Shown: piece by piece, positions 7,504 to 15,192 of the stretch
Layout: each line of letters starts with the position of its first letter
How positions within the stretch are numbered: position 1 is the stretch's first letter
NCBI GenBank assembly: GCA_902492935.1
Contig: CABUNJ010000031.1
Location: 1 to 24,739, forward strand
Reading direction: 5' to 3'
Length of the DNA stretch: 24,739 nucleotides
Origin: an uncultured Collinsella sp.
GTDB lineage: Bacteria; Actinomycetota; Coriobacteriia; Coriobacteriales; Coriobacteriaceae
Program-made: the position numbers and the translations under genes
The notes under the pieces: model-generated
Seen by the model: only the letters and a program-made list of their open reading frames with translations
Told to the model about the DNA's origin: nothing
Databases searched by the model: none

Positions 7504-8817
7504 ATGAAGCTCACTATAGAATCGATGACCTACGGCGCCGACGGTCTGGCGCACGCCGACAACGGTAAAGCCGTCTTTGTGCAGGGCGCCGTGGCAGGCG
7601 ACACCGTCGAGGCCGAGGTCGTACAGGACGGTAAGTCGTTCATGCGCGCCCGCACCACCGAGATTCTGGAGCCAAGCCCCGATCGCATTCAGCCTCCCTG
7701 CTCCTTCGTGGGCATCTGCGGCGGCTGCTCGTGGGGCAATCTCTCACGCACGGCACAGCTCGCCGCCAAGGAGCAAAACCTGCGTTCCACGCTCGAGCGC
7801 ATCGGCAAGTTCGCTCCTGAGCAGGTCGATGAGCTGGTGCAGCCCATCCGCCATACCAAGGACGACTGGGGCTACCGCAATAAAATCGAGCTGGAGCCGA
7901 CCGTCGTCAACGGTCGCGTGCGCCTTGGCATGCACGGTGTCGACCCCAGCAAAATCGTGACCGTCGATGCGTGCCCGCTGTTCGATAAGCGTTTTCCCAA
8001 GGCGCTCAAATCGGTCGTCGGCGCGCTCAACTATCTGAGCGGCAGCCATGATTTGGAGCTCGAACGCGTGGGCATTCGCGCATCGCGCCGCACCAAGGCA
8101 CTCGAGGTCGCACTCTGGACGCCCACGGGTTCCTTCCCGCGCTCGCAGGTCTCCCGCGTGCTGGCGGACGCCGCTCATCCCACGAGCATCGTGCGCGTGA
8201 TGAGCAAGGGCGAAAAGAAAGCCCGCCGTGTCTCCAAAGTCGAGATGCTCGCCGGCGAGGGCTCGTGGACCGAGAATATCGCCGAAGGCCAGATGCGCTT
8301 ATCTGCCCCGTCGTTTTTCCAGGTCAATACCAAGGGCGCCGAGATTTTGATTGAGCTCGTTATGAACGCCCTCGACCCGCAGGAAGACGAACTGGCCGTG
8401 GACCTGTACTGCGGTGCCGGCACCTTTACCCTGCCGCTCGCGCGCCGCTGTGATTTTGTCGCCGCCGTCGAGGCCTACGGCCCGGCCGTGCGCGACCTGC
8501 GTCGCAACCTGGAGATCAACAAGCTCGATAACGTCGACGTCATCGGCGGCGATGCCGTGCGCGAGTTCCCCGACCAGGACGCCGATGTCCTGGTAGTCGA
8601 TCCGCCGCGTGCGGGCCTCGCCCCCGAGGCCATCGACCTCATCGCGAGCACGAGTGCCCGCGATGTCGCCTACGTGAGCTGCGACCCGGCAACTCTGGCC
8701 CGTGACCTCAAGCGCTTTGTCGAGGAGGGCACCTTCTCCCCCGTAAAGATCACGCCAGTCGACCTGTTCCCGCAAACCTTCCACTGCGAGACCGTCGTCC
8801 ACCTTAGGCGCAACTAG
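7504..8817 (+). CDS. rlmD: 23S rRNA (uracil-C5)-methyltransferase, RlmD/TrmA family
   Basis: This is a SAM-dependent enzyme that methylates C5 of a uracil in RNA, in the cytosol. The 437-residue protein begins with a TRAM RNA-binding domain (about residues 1-55). It has the iron-sulfur cysteines Cys66, Cys72, Cys75 (CSFVGICGGC) and Cys157 (DACPLF), the SAM loop DLYCGAGTF (300-308) and the catalytic Cys393 in YVSCDPATL. The start at 7504 is chosen because the TRAM domain begins there and GGCAGGG precedes it. ATGs at 7468 and 7489 are upstream alternatives. The family is certain. Whether the target is U1939, U747 or both (RlmCD type) cannot be told from sequence alone. Confidence 0.92.
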   Translation: MKLTIESMTYGADGLAHADNGKAVFVQGAVAGDTVEAEVVQDGKSFMRARTTEILEPSPDRIQPPCSFVGICGGCSWGNLSRTAQLAAKEQNLRSTLERIGKFAPEQVDELVQPIRHTKDDWGYRNKIELEPTVVNGRVRLGMHGVDPSKIVTVDACPLFDKRFPKALKSVVGALNYLSGSHDLELERVGIRASRRTKALEVALWTPTGSFPRSQVSRVLADAAHPTSIVRVMSKGEKKARRVSKVEMLAGEGSWTENIAEGQMRLSAPSFFQVNTKGAEILIELVMNALDPQEDELAVDLYCGAGTFTLPLARRCDFVAAVEAYGPAVRDLRRNLEINKLDNVDVIGGDAVREFPDQDADVLVVDPPRAGLAPEAIDLIASTSARDVAYVSCDPATLARDLKRFVEEGTFSPVKITPVDLFPQTFHCETVVHLRRN

Positions 8818-8853
8818 ACTATTTGCCCAAGACCACGCCCGATGATTTTTCAA

Positions 8854-8900
8854 GGACGGGGAAAATAAATTTGTACCGAATGATTATTTAATCCCCGTCC
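8854..8900. repeat. Imperfect palindrome after rlmD
   Basis: GGACGGGG (8854-8861) and CCCCGTCC (8893-8900) form a stem that continues imperfectly through AT-rich sequence on both sides. It starts 36 bases past the rlmD stop and may act as a terminator, though no clear T run follows. Its GGACGGGG ends resemble the TGGACGGG ends of the adjacent insertion-sequence remnant, so it could be another decayed element end. Confidence 0.5.
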
Positions 8901-8912
8901 CGAAATAGAACC

Positions 8913-8950
8913 GCCCCCTTATTACTTGAACATTAGAAATGGGGGCTTCT
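8913..8950 (+). terminator. Weak terminator-like hairpin before the IS remnant
   Basis: GCCCCC (8913-8918) pairs with GGGGGC (8941-8946) across a long AT-rich loop, followed by TTCTTT. It may terminate rlmD transcription, but the loop is long for a standard terminator. Confidence 0.35.
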
Positions 8951-8952
8951 TT

Positions 8953-9282
8953 ATGGACGGGAGAGTCAGGCACGACGCCACGCTGAGAACTCTTGCAGCA
9001 GAGCTTTGCGACAGGGGGTACGGGCGCGCCGAAGGCCGGCGGGAGGCCGAAGGGTGCCCGGACCCGGCCGGGGCCGGCGGCGTGCGAGGGCAAGCTCATG
9101 CGACAGAGCTGCTGCCCGGGCGCCTGAAGGACGAGTTCTACAGGAACCGGACGTGGCGGAGCTTCGAGGAGTTCAAGCGGGACCTCGAAGCCTATACCGT
9201 TCACTGGAACAAGAGGAGGCGGGTTAAGCAAAAGGGACTGACCCCGGAGGAGTTCCTGAATCAGTCCCCATGTGTGACATAG
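8953..9282 (+). pseudogene. IS3-type transposase (OrfB) remnant
   Basis: From about 9108 the frame reads GRLKDEFY, then SFEEFKRDLEAY, then HWNKRRR and GLTPEEFLNQS. This is the classic C-terminal end of the integrase (DDE) domain in IS3/IS150-type OrfB. Intact OrfB proteins are around 280 residues. Here only about 58 are recognisable. The preceding 50 codons do not continue the domain. A neighbouring frame there reads like the basic GRPKG linker seen in OrfA proteins, so this looks like an internal deletion joining pieces from different frames. It is not expected to be functional. Confidence 0.75.
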
Positions 9283-9302
9283 GTCGCTAATTGACCCGTC
9301 CA
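8954..9302 (+). mobile_element. Decayed IS3-family element, 349 bp
   Basis: The ends TGGACGGG (8954-8961) and CCCGTCCA (9295-9302) are perfect 8-bp inverted repeats, with weaker matches for several more bases inward. Between them lies only the 3' end of an IS3-type orfB, so most of the element has been lost. I see no matching target duplication outside the ends. With both ends present it could still be moved by a transposase supplied from elsewhere, like a MITE. Confidence 0.65.
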
Positions 9303-9457
9303 AGTATCGGGGCGAAGATCATTTCAGCGCCGTTTGAGAAAGCTAGACGCCTTCGGGCAGGTTATCCCGGACACGGGGCGGCCGCCTCGACCGACCTCGG
9401 CCCTCACCCACCTCAACTGCTCCTCAATTACATAGAGCTGGTCGAAAAGGGCGCAAG

Positions 9458-10906
9458 CTAGCGGGCGCCTTCCTCGTCGTCGTTGGGTCGGTAGGTGATG
9501 AACTCGATAACAAAGGCCAGAACGGCAGAGACGAGTGAGGCGATGATCGCGTAGATCATGTGGGAGATCCCGGCGCCACCAGGGGTCGCGTCGATGAAGT
9601 TGAGCAGGTTGAAGACGCCGAGGCCGCCCGAGATGTACATGAGGGCGCCCGTCATTCCCACGATGGCGCCGCCCACGGCGGAGCTCAGGCATGCCACGAC
9701 GAACGCGCGCTTGTTGGGCAGGGCGATGCCGTAGATGCCCGGCTCGGTGACGCCGAAGAAGAAGGCGGAGATCATCGCGGGAAGGGCGATGCCGCGGAAG
9801 CGCTCGTCCTTGTTTTTGAGGTACATGGCAAAGATGACCGCTCCGAGCGCGAACGCGTGGCCGATGGTGGCGGCGAGCACGCTGTCGTGGCCGAGGGTGT
9901 TCAGGTTCATGATGGAGATGGGGATGAGGCTCCAGTGGAAGCCAAAGATGACGAGACACATCCACAGTCCGCCGACCAGGGCGCTGCCCAGGACGGAACC
10001 AACCACAGGAAGCTGGAAGATGAACGAGAACGCCGCGCTCAGCAGGTTGGTGATGAGGGTGGCCACCGGGCCGATGACGAGGTAGCCCAAGACGATGGAG
10101 ACCGTCATCGTGGCGAGCGGGACGAGGAACATCTTGAGTGCAGTCGGCATCCAGCTCTTGAGCCAGCGCTCAAGGATAGAGCCGAACCACACCATGAGAA
10201 GGACGGGGATCACCGAGCTCACGTAGCCGGACACGGGCATGATGATGGGGAGCCCGAGGGCGGTGGCGTACCACGAGAACGTGCCGGCCACGCCGAGGTC
10301 GATGCTGCCGAGCGCCTCACCCGAGGTCAGGGCGACCATCGTCGGGTAGAGGAGCGCCACGCCGATTGCCACGCCGGTGAACTCGTTCATGCGGAACTTG
10401 CGCGCGGCACTGAACGCCAGGGCGACGGGGAGGAAGTAGAAGAAGCCGTCAGCCACGGTGTAGAGCAGCGTGTAGAGGCCGTCGTTTGCAAAGGCCGGGA
10501 CGAAGTAGGTGATGAGGGCAAGCAGTCCCTTCATGATGCCTGCGGCGGCAAGCGGTCCCAGGATGGGCTGGAAGATGCCAGAGATGAGGTCGATGACGAC
10601 GGAGGCAACGGTCTTATCGCCCTGGGGCTCGTCGTCGGCGCTTGCGCCGCCCGAGAAGTTGCCGGCCTCCAGGACCGCGTCGTAGACGTCCTCGACGATG
10701 TTACCCACGACCACCTGGTACTGGCCGTTGGCCTGGATGACCTGGATAACACCCTTGAGGGCCTCGATCTTGGCAGTGTTGGCGCGGGACTCGTCCTTGA
10801 GCTTGAAGCGCACGCGCGTGATGCAGTGCGCGACGCTGGCGACGTTCTCGGCGCCGCCTACGTTCTCGAGTATGGATCTGGCCAGATCGTCGTATTTTTC
10901 AGCCAT
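9458..10906 (-). CDS. PTS beta-glucoside-type permease, EIIBC (no EIIA)
   Basis: This membrane protein imports and phosphorylates a sugar using phosphate from the PTS chain. Residues 1-90 form the EIIB domain with phospho-cysteine Cys28 in AHCITRVRF. The rest is a multi-span EIIC domain of the glucose/glucoside superfamily with the VTEPGIYGIALP motif. At 482 residues it lacks the C-terminal EIIA domain carried by E. coli BglF, so it must borrow a separate EIIA. AAGGAG precedes the ATG by 7 bases. It is the last gene of the operon, 31 bases behind a 6-phospho-beta-glucosidase, which makes a beta-glucoside such as cellobiose, arbutin or salicin the likely substrate. The exact sugar is unknown. 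Confidence 0.93.
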   Translation of the reverse strand: MAEKYDDLARSILENVGGAENVASVAHCITRVRFKLKDESRANTAKIEALKGVIQVIQANGQYQVVVGNIVEDVYDAVLEAGNFSGGASADDEPQGDKTVASVVIDLISGIFQPILGPLAAAGIMKGLLALITYFVPAFANDGLYTLLYTVADGFFYFLPVALAFSAARKFRMNEFTGVAIGVALLYPTMVALTSGEALGSIDLGVAGTFSWYATALGLPIIMPVSGYVSSVIPVLLMVWFGSILERWLKSWMPTALKMFLVPLATMTVSIVLGYLVIGPVATLITNLLSAAFSFIFQLPVVGSVLGSALVGGLWMCLVIFGFHWSLIPISIMNLNTLGHDSVLAATIGHAFALGAVIFAMYLKNKDERFRGIALPAMISAFFFGVTEPGIYGIALPNKRAFVVACLSSAVGGAIVGMTGALMYISGGLGVFNLLNFIDATPGGAGISHMIYAIIASLVSAVLAFVIEFITYRPNDDEEGAR

Positions 10907-10937
10907 TATTTTCTCCTTAGCGATATTGCCCGGGCGG

Positions 10938-12368
10938 CTAGCCCAGGTCGCCTCCGTTGGTGGCGATGGCCTGTTGGTACCAGCAGAAGCTCTTCTTGCG
11001 CCTGCGCTCGAGCGTGCCGTTGCCCAGGTTGTCGCGGTCCACGTAGATGAAGCCGTAGCGCTTCTCCATCTCGCCGGAGCCCGCGCTCACGAGGTCGATC
11101 GGCCCCCAGGTGGTGTAGCCGAGCATCTCGACGCCGTCCTGCTCGATGGCGTCGCGCATGGCCTCGATGTGCTCGCGCAGGTAGGCGATGCGGTAGTCGT
11201 CCTCGATCGTGCCGTCGGGAAGCACCTCGTCATAGGCGCCGAGGCCGTTCTCCACCACAAAGAGCGGCTTCTGGTAGCGGTCCCAGAGGTCGTTGATCGT
11301 GATGCGGAACCCCAGCGGGTCGATGACCCAGCCCCAGTCGCTCGTGCGCACGTAGGGGTTCTCCACGCCGGCGAAGGCGTTGCCCTCGGCGACGCCGCCC
11401 ACGGAATCGGGGTCGCCCGCGGTGCAGCGCGAGGAGTAGTAGCTAAACGAGATGAAGTCGACGGTGTTCTCCGCAAGGATGCGCTCGTCCTCGGCGGTCA
11501 TGCCCACGTCGATGCCCTCGCGCTCGAGCATCTTGAGCGCGTAGCCGGGGTAGCGCCCGCGTGCCTGCACGTCCACGAAGAAGAGGTCCTCCTGGTTTTT
11601 GACCTGCGCCGCGCGGACGTCCTCGGGGCGGCAGGAGTAGGGGTAGTAGCTTCCCGCGGCGAGCATGCAGCCCACCTTGTTCTCCGGATCGACCTCGTGG
11701 GCGATCTTGGTGGCCCAGGCGCTCGCCACGAGCTCGTTGTGCGCGGCGCGGTACTCGGCCTCGCGGGCATTCTCCCCGGGCTCGAGGACGATGCCGGCAC
11801 CCATGAAGGGACGGTGCAAGATCATGTTCATCTCGTTGAACGTGATCCACCAGCGCACGAGGCCGCGGTAGCGGTTGAAGAGCACCGTCACAAGCCGCTT
11901 GTAGAGCTCGATAAGGGCGCGGTTTCGCCAGGCGCCGTACTTCTTGACGAGGTGGATGGGGCAGTCGAAGTGCGTGATGGTCACGAGGGGCTCGATCCCG
12001 TGCTCGCGGCAGCAGCGGAACACGTCCTCGTAGAAGGCGAGCCCGGCCTCGTTGGGCTCCTCCTCGTCGCCATTGGGGAAGATGCGGCTCCAGGCGATGG
12101 AGAGGCGAAAGACCTTAAAGCCCATCTCCGCGAAGAGGGCTATGTCCTCGCGGTAGTGGTGGTAGAAGTCGATGCCCGTCTGGGCCGGGTAGTAGTACCC
12201 GGGCTCAAAGTCGAGCATGCGCCTCAGGCCGCGGCTTACGTCGTTGCGTTCCGGCCCGTGTGGGATGACGTCGACGTTGGCAAGGCCGCGGCCGCCCTCG
12301 TCATAACCTCCCTCGCATTGGTTGGCGGCGGTGGCTCCTCCCCAAAGGAACCCTTTTGGAAATGGCAT
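10938..12368 (-). CDS. bglA: GH1 6-phospho-beta-glucosidase
   Basis: This enzyme cleaves the phosphorylated beta-glucoside delivered by the PTS into glucose 6-phosphate and the aglycone or sugar. The 476-residue GH1 protein begins FPKGFLWGGATAANQ, has the acid/base Glu179 in TFNEMN and the nucleophile Glu373 in VVENGLG. Near the C-terminus it carries SAGSGEMEKRYGFIYVD (from Ser428). The Ser/Lys/Tyr set there binds the 6-phosphate, which separates it from plain beta-glucosidases. The start at 12368 is fixed by GGAGG 4 bases upstream and the family start. The frame stays open upstream to 13292, but that part is antisense-like sequence over the transporter gene. The symbol is the generic one for this family. 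Confidence 0.94.
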   Translation of the reverse strand: MPFPKGFLWGGATAANQCEGGYDEGGRGLANVDVIPHGPERNDVSRGLRRMLDFEPGYYYPAQTGIDFYHHYREDIALFAEMGFKVFRLSIAWSRIFPNGDEEEPNEAGLAFYEDVFRCCREHGIEPLVTITHFDCPIHLVKKYGAWRNRALIELYKRLVTVLFNRYRGLVRWWITFNEMNMILHRPFMGAGIVLEPGENAREAEYRAAHNELVASAWATKIAHEVDPENKVGCMLAAGSYYPYSCRPEDVRAAQVKNQEDLFFVDVQARGRYPGYALKMLEREGIDVGMTAEDERILAENTVDFISFSYYSSRCTAGDPDSVGGVAEGNAFAGVENPYVRTSDWGWVIDPLGFRITINDLWDRYQKPLFVVENGLGAYDEVLPDGTIEDDYRIAYLREHIEAMRDAIEQDGVEMLGYTTWGPIDLVSAGSGEMEKRYGFIYVDRDNLGNGTLERRRKKSFCWYQQAIATNGGDLG

Positions 12369-12386
12369 GGTGCCTCCTTCTCTCTG

Positions 12387-12476
12387 GCGCCCCCATCTCT
12401 GCGGGGGACGCTTTATAACGTCCTTGCGGCCTCGCGCGCCGGGCCCGTGGCCCTTTCCCTGATGCGCGCGGGCCGC
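12387..12476 (-). other. Strongly structured spacer between transporter and glucosidase genes
   Basis: Two GC-rich stems occupy the 122-base gap. GCGGCC-CGCGCG (12426-12438, one bulge) pairs with CGCGCG-GGCCGC (12465-12476), and GCGCCCCC (12387-12394) pairs with GGGGG-ACGC (12403-12411). No T run follows either stem, so simple termination is doubtful. RNA processing or mRNA stabilisation that sets different levels along the operon is possible. Confidence 0.5.
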
Positions 12477-12490
12477 CTGTGAAGGGATGA

Positions 12491-13471
12491 CTAGCTGACG
12501 GCTTGTCCTGCGGCGGCGCGACGTGCCTCCCGGCCTCCAAGCAGGGAGGGGACCTGTGCCAGGCACACGCCGGCGAGGATGATGGCGACGCCCAGCCACT
12601 CGACGACGCCGAACGGCTCGCCGAGGACGATCATGGCGATGAGCAGGCCGGCGGGGAGTTCCGCGGCGGCCATGACAGTGGAGAGGCCCGCAGGCAGGTG
12701 CGGAGAGCCCATGCCGAAGAGCAGGACCGGGCAGAGCATGCCAAAGAAGCCGGCGATGACGGCAAAGGGCAGGATGCCCTGGGCGAGGACGCCCGAGACG
12801 ACATAGTCCGGGCACACCGTGAGTGACATGATCACGGAGCCCGCGCACACGATGACGCCGCGCTGCTCGGACGAGCAGGGGGCCTCGACCTTGCCGGAGA
12901 GGGTGACAAAGAGGGAGCAGGACACGGCCGCCCCCAGCGCGCAGAGCAGGGCCACGGGGTCGTACCCGGTGATGCCGGTCTTGTAGACGCCGCTGGCGAA
13001 CACCGTTCCGAAGACGATGACCAGGGCGGAGGCCACTTGGAAGACCCTCGGCGGTCGGCGCGTCATGACGGTCTGCCACACGAGCCCCAGCCACGTGAAC
13101 TGGAAGAGGAGCGTGAGCGCCACCGGGGCGGGCAGCACGCTCATGGCGTAGCAGTAGAGGATTGAGGTGAGGCAGGTGAGGGCTCCCAGGCCCATGAGCT
13201 TGAGGGCGAGCTTCCAGCCCACGCGCTGCCAGCGGTGCCCGAGTGCGTGCCCTGCGAGCGTAGCGAGGGCGAAGAAGAGGCAGCCGAACCACGCCTGGCT
13301 CGCCACCACCTGTGCCGAGGTGAAGCCCGCGGCGTAGGCGAGCTTGTAGGTCGTGGCCATCGCGCCGTAGCAGGCGCCGCCCGCAAAGACCTGGAGCGCC
13401 GCCTTGGCCTGTCCCGCGCCCGTGACTCCTGCCCCGGCGGCCTGTTGCTTGATTGTGTTTGTTCCTGCCAT
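12491..13471 (-). CDS. EamA/DMT-family transporter
   Basis: This is an integral membrane protein of 326 residues with about ten predicted hydrophobic spans in two repeated EamA halves (roughly residues 24-155 and 170-300), typical of the drug/metabolite transporter superfamily. The start at 13471 follows a purine-rich GGAAGGGAG. An in-frame upstream ATG at 13675 would put the leader terminator inside the protein and is rejected. It is first in the operon with the 6-phospho-beta-glucosidase and PTS genes. Its substrate is unknown. Export of a sugar, an aglycone released by the glucosidase, or a metabolite are guesses from context only. Confidence 0.85.
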   Translation of the reverse strand: MAGTNTIKQQAAGAGVTGAGQAKAALQVFAGGACYGAMATTYKLAYAAGFTSAQVVASQAWFGCLFFALATLAGHALGHRWQRVGWKLALKLMGLGALTCLTSILYCYAMSVLPAPVALTLLFQFTWLGLVWQTVMTRRPPRVFQVASALVIVFGTVFASGVYKTGITGYDPVALLCALGAAVSCSLFVTLSGKVEAPCSSEQRGVIVCAGSVIMSLTVCPDYVVSGVLAQGILPFAVIAGFFGMLCPVLLFGMGSPHLPAGLSTVMAAAELPAGLLIAMIVLGEPFGVVEWLGVAIILAGVCLAQVPSLLGGREARRAAAGQAVS

Positions 13472-13586
13472 TAGGCTCCCTTCCGTCTGCTGCCTTGCAG
13501 ATGCACGTCTCGTGCGTCTGTTCCCTGCAGTCGGAAGGTGGGCTCGTGCGGTCTTCTGGCGGTGCATGTGGTACCTGCTGCCAAGA

Positions 13587-13629
13587 CGAAAAAAGCCACG
13601 CAACCGACTGCTCGGTTGCGTGGCAAAAA
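13587..13629 (-). terminator. Leader terminator (possible attenuator) of the beta-glucoside operon
   Basis: A perfect 13-bp stem (13595-13607 with 13612-13624, loop of 4) is followed on the minus strand by six T. There is no minus-strand gene upstream for it to terminate. It lies about 45 bases after a possible promoter and about 115 bases before the transporter start. That is the layout of a transcription attenuator. No BglG/LicT-type antiterminator site or regulator gene was recognised nearby. Confidence 0.8.
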
Positions 13630-13673
13630 GGTGGCTAGCGCCCAGAAAAGTCCACGCGTTTTTAGACTGGGAC

Positions 13674-13703
13674 AAAGTACTACAACAGGTGAGATTCCGT
13701 CAA
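13674..13703 (-). promoter_or_regulatory. Possible promoter of the beta-glucoside operon
   Basis: On the minus strand TTGACG (13698-13703), preceded by a T-rich tract, is followed after 18 bases by TACTTT (13674-13679). The position just upstream of the leader terminator supports it, but the -10 is weak. Confidence 0.4.
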
Positions 13704-13791
13704 GAAAAAACCGAGGAAAAAGTGAGCCTCTGCCCGCCGTACCTGTGGCGGTCGTTCCCCGAACGGGGCGGTGCTGTTGGGGACTGTCTCG

Positions 13792-13836
13792 ATCTGTAAC
13801 AGTTGGGGCTAGTTTAGGTCGATGGATGTTACAGAT
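13792..13836. promoter_or_regulatory. Spaced 9-bp inverted repeat between divergent transcription units
   Basis: ATCTGTAAC (13792-13800) and GTTACAGAT (13828-13836) are perfect inverted repeats 27 bases apart. They lie between the beta-glucoside operon (minus) and the DJ-1 gene (plus). They could be paired half-sites for a regulator or the stem of a long hairpin. A separate small stem, CCCCG/CGGGG, lies at 13757-13768. Confidence 0.4.
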
Positions 13837-13970
13837 TGAGATTGTTGAGGATGGGTGAGGGTAGCTAATTCGGACAGGGCTATTTTAAACATTGGGAAAT
13901 CGAGCGTGGCAAGCATATGTCTTCGGGGTATAAGACGGCTAATTGTATGCCGCCTATGAAAGGAACCCTC

Positions 13971-14513
13971 ATGCCCAGCGTTGCCGTTCTCGCCGCCGAT
14001 GGCTTTGAAACTATTGAATGCTTGACCATGGTCGATGTCATGCGTCGCGGCGGCGTGCGTGCCACGCTCGTCTCGATCATGCCCACGCGTGAGGTCGTAA
14101 GCTCGCTGCAGATCCCCGTGACCTGCGATGCGCTCTTTGATGAGATCAACTTTGATGAGTACGACTGCGTCGTGCTGCCCGGCGGCCTGCCCGGTGCCAC
14201 CAACTTGCGCGCCGACCAGCGCGTCTGCAATGTGGTCTGCGAGTTCGCCGCGACCAAGCACGTTGCCGCCATCTGCGCCGCCCCGTTTGTCCTGGGCGAG
14301 CTTGGCCTGCTCGAGGGACGCCGCGCCACGTGCTTCCCCGGCTTTGAGAAAAGCTTCCCCGAAGGCGCCTATACCGGCGAGAAGGTTACGCAAGACGGCA
14401 ACATCATCACCGCCAGCGGCATGGCCCAGTCGCTCCCCTTTGCGCTTGAGCTGCTGCGCACGCTCGCCGGCGACAAGGCCGTCGAGAAGGTCGCCGAGGG
14501 CATTCAACTATGA
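13971..14513 (+). CDS. DJ-1/PfpI family protein
   Basis: This is a cytosolic protein of 180 residues with the DJ-1 flavodoxin-like fold. The conserved acidic residue is Glu16 in DGFETIE, the strand VVLPGGLPG precedes the elbow, and the reactive cysteine is Cys102 in AAICAAP. These match the nucleophile elbow of the YajL/DJ-1 group, variously linked to protein or metabolite deglycation and oxidative stress. The start at 13971 follows AAAGGAA. An ATG at 13917 is the upstream alternative. Its TGA stop overlaps the maf start as ATGA, so the two are probably translated together. Family is firm and the exact activity is not. Confidence 0.9.
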   Translation: MPSVAVLAADGFETIECLTMVDVMRRGGVRATLVSIMPTREVVSSLQIPVTCDALFDEINFDEYDCVVLPGGLPGATNLRADQRVCNVVCEFAATKHVAAICAAPFVLGELGLLEGRRATCFPGFEKSFPEGAYTGEKVTQDGNIITASGMAQSLPFALELLRTLAGDKAVEKVAEGIQL

Positions 14514-15091
14514 TTTTGGCTTCGCAATCACCGCGACGCATCGAGTTGATGCGCGAGGCGGGCTATGACATTCGCATCATTCCTGCCGATATCGACGAAA
14601 CGCCGTTTGATGGCGAGGCCCCGCTCACGCTTGTCGAGCGCTTGGCACGCGCCAAGGCGGCTGCCGTTGCTGCCGAGTATGCCGAGCCCAATGAGCTGAC
14701 GGTCGCGGCCGACACCATCGTCACCTTTGACGGCAAGATTCTGGGCAAGCCGGCAACCGAGGACGAGGCGCGCACCATGCTCCGTGAGCTTTCGGGCCGC
14801 ACGCACCAGGTCGCAACCGGCGTCTGCATCGTTAAGGCAGGCGATACGGCCGCCCCGCATGCCGCCGAGAGCCTGTCCTTTGTCGATGTGACCGACGTGA
14901 CGTTCTACGAGCTCACCGACGAGCAGATCGAGCACTACGTCGCCTCGGGTGAGCCCATGGACAAAGCCGGCGCCTACGGCATTCAGGGCACAGGAGGACG
15001 CATGCTCGTGCACGATATTTCGGGCGACTTCTATAACGTGGTGGGCCTACCCATCGCCCGCGTCGCGCGCGCGATTCAAAAACTCTCGTAA
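14510..15091 (+). CDS. maf: Maf-like nucleoside triphosphate pyrophosphatase
   Basis: Maf proteins hydrolyse non-canonical or surplus nucleotides (dTTP/UTP or m7GTP types) to monophosphate and pyrophosphate and are linked to septum control. The 193-residue protein starts with ILASQSPRR (the SxSPRR substrate loop). It has AADTIV with the catalytic Asp68, and near the end EPMDKAGAYGIQG. The start codon overlaps the DJ-1 stop by four bases. Length and motifs are normal for the YhdE-type branch, though subtype is not certain. Confidence 0.93.
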   Translation: MILASQSPRRIELMREAGYDIRIIPADIDETPFDGEAPLTLVERLARAKAAAVAAEYAEPNELTVAADTIVTFDGKILGKPATEDEARTMLRELSGRTHQVATGVCIVKAGDTAAPHAAESLSFVDVTDVTFYELTDEQIEHYVASGEPMDKAGAYGIQGTGGRMLVHDISGDFYNVVGLPIARVARAIQKLS

Positions 15092-15099
15092 TTGCATCT

Positions 15100-15132
15100 G
15101 GCGCTGGGTATCCCCCGGCGCCTACAATTTTG
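15100..15132 (+). terminator. Possible terminator after maf
   Basis: GGCGC (15100-15104) pairs with GCGCC (15118-15122), and ACAATTTT follows. The short stem makes this a weak candidate for ending the DJ-1/maf transcript. Confidence 0.35.
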
Positions 15133-15192
15133 GCGTACCGTACGGATCCCGACCGGGCACAAGGCGCGGCGGAAAACCGATAGGAGTTAAAC

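Noticed and set aside
8950..9306. Target-site duplication around the IS3 remnant
   Set aside because: The bases next to the two ends (TTA on the left, AGT on the right) do not match.
9312..9460. Plus-strand open stretch ending LLLNYIELVEKGAS just at the PTS stop codon
   Set aside because: It reads like a protein tail but has no start and matches no family I recognise. It could be a remnant, but the evidence is too thin to annotate.
10938..13292. 784-codon frame that would fuse an N-terminal 300-residue part to the glucosidase
   Set aside because: The extra part is Arg/Pro/His-rich shadow sequence over the EamA gene. The GH1 start with its own ribosome site at 12368 is clear.
13587..13860. 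BglG/LicT antiterminator (RAT) site in the operon leader
   Set aside because: I searched by eye for the GGATTGTTACTG-type consensus and found no convincing match.
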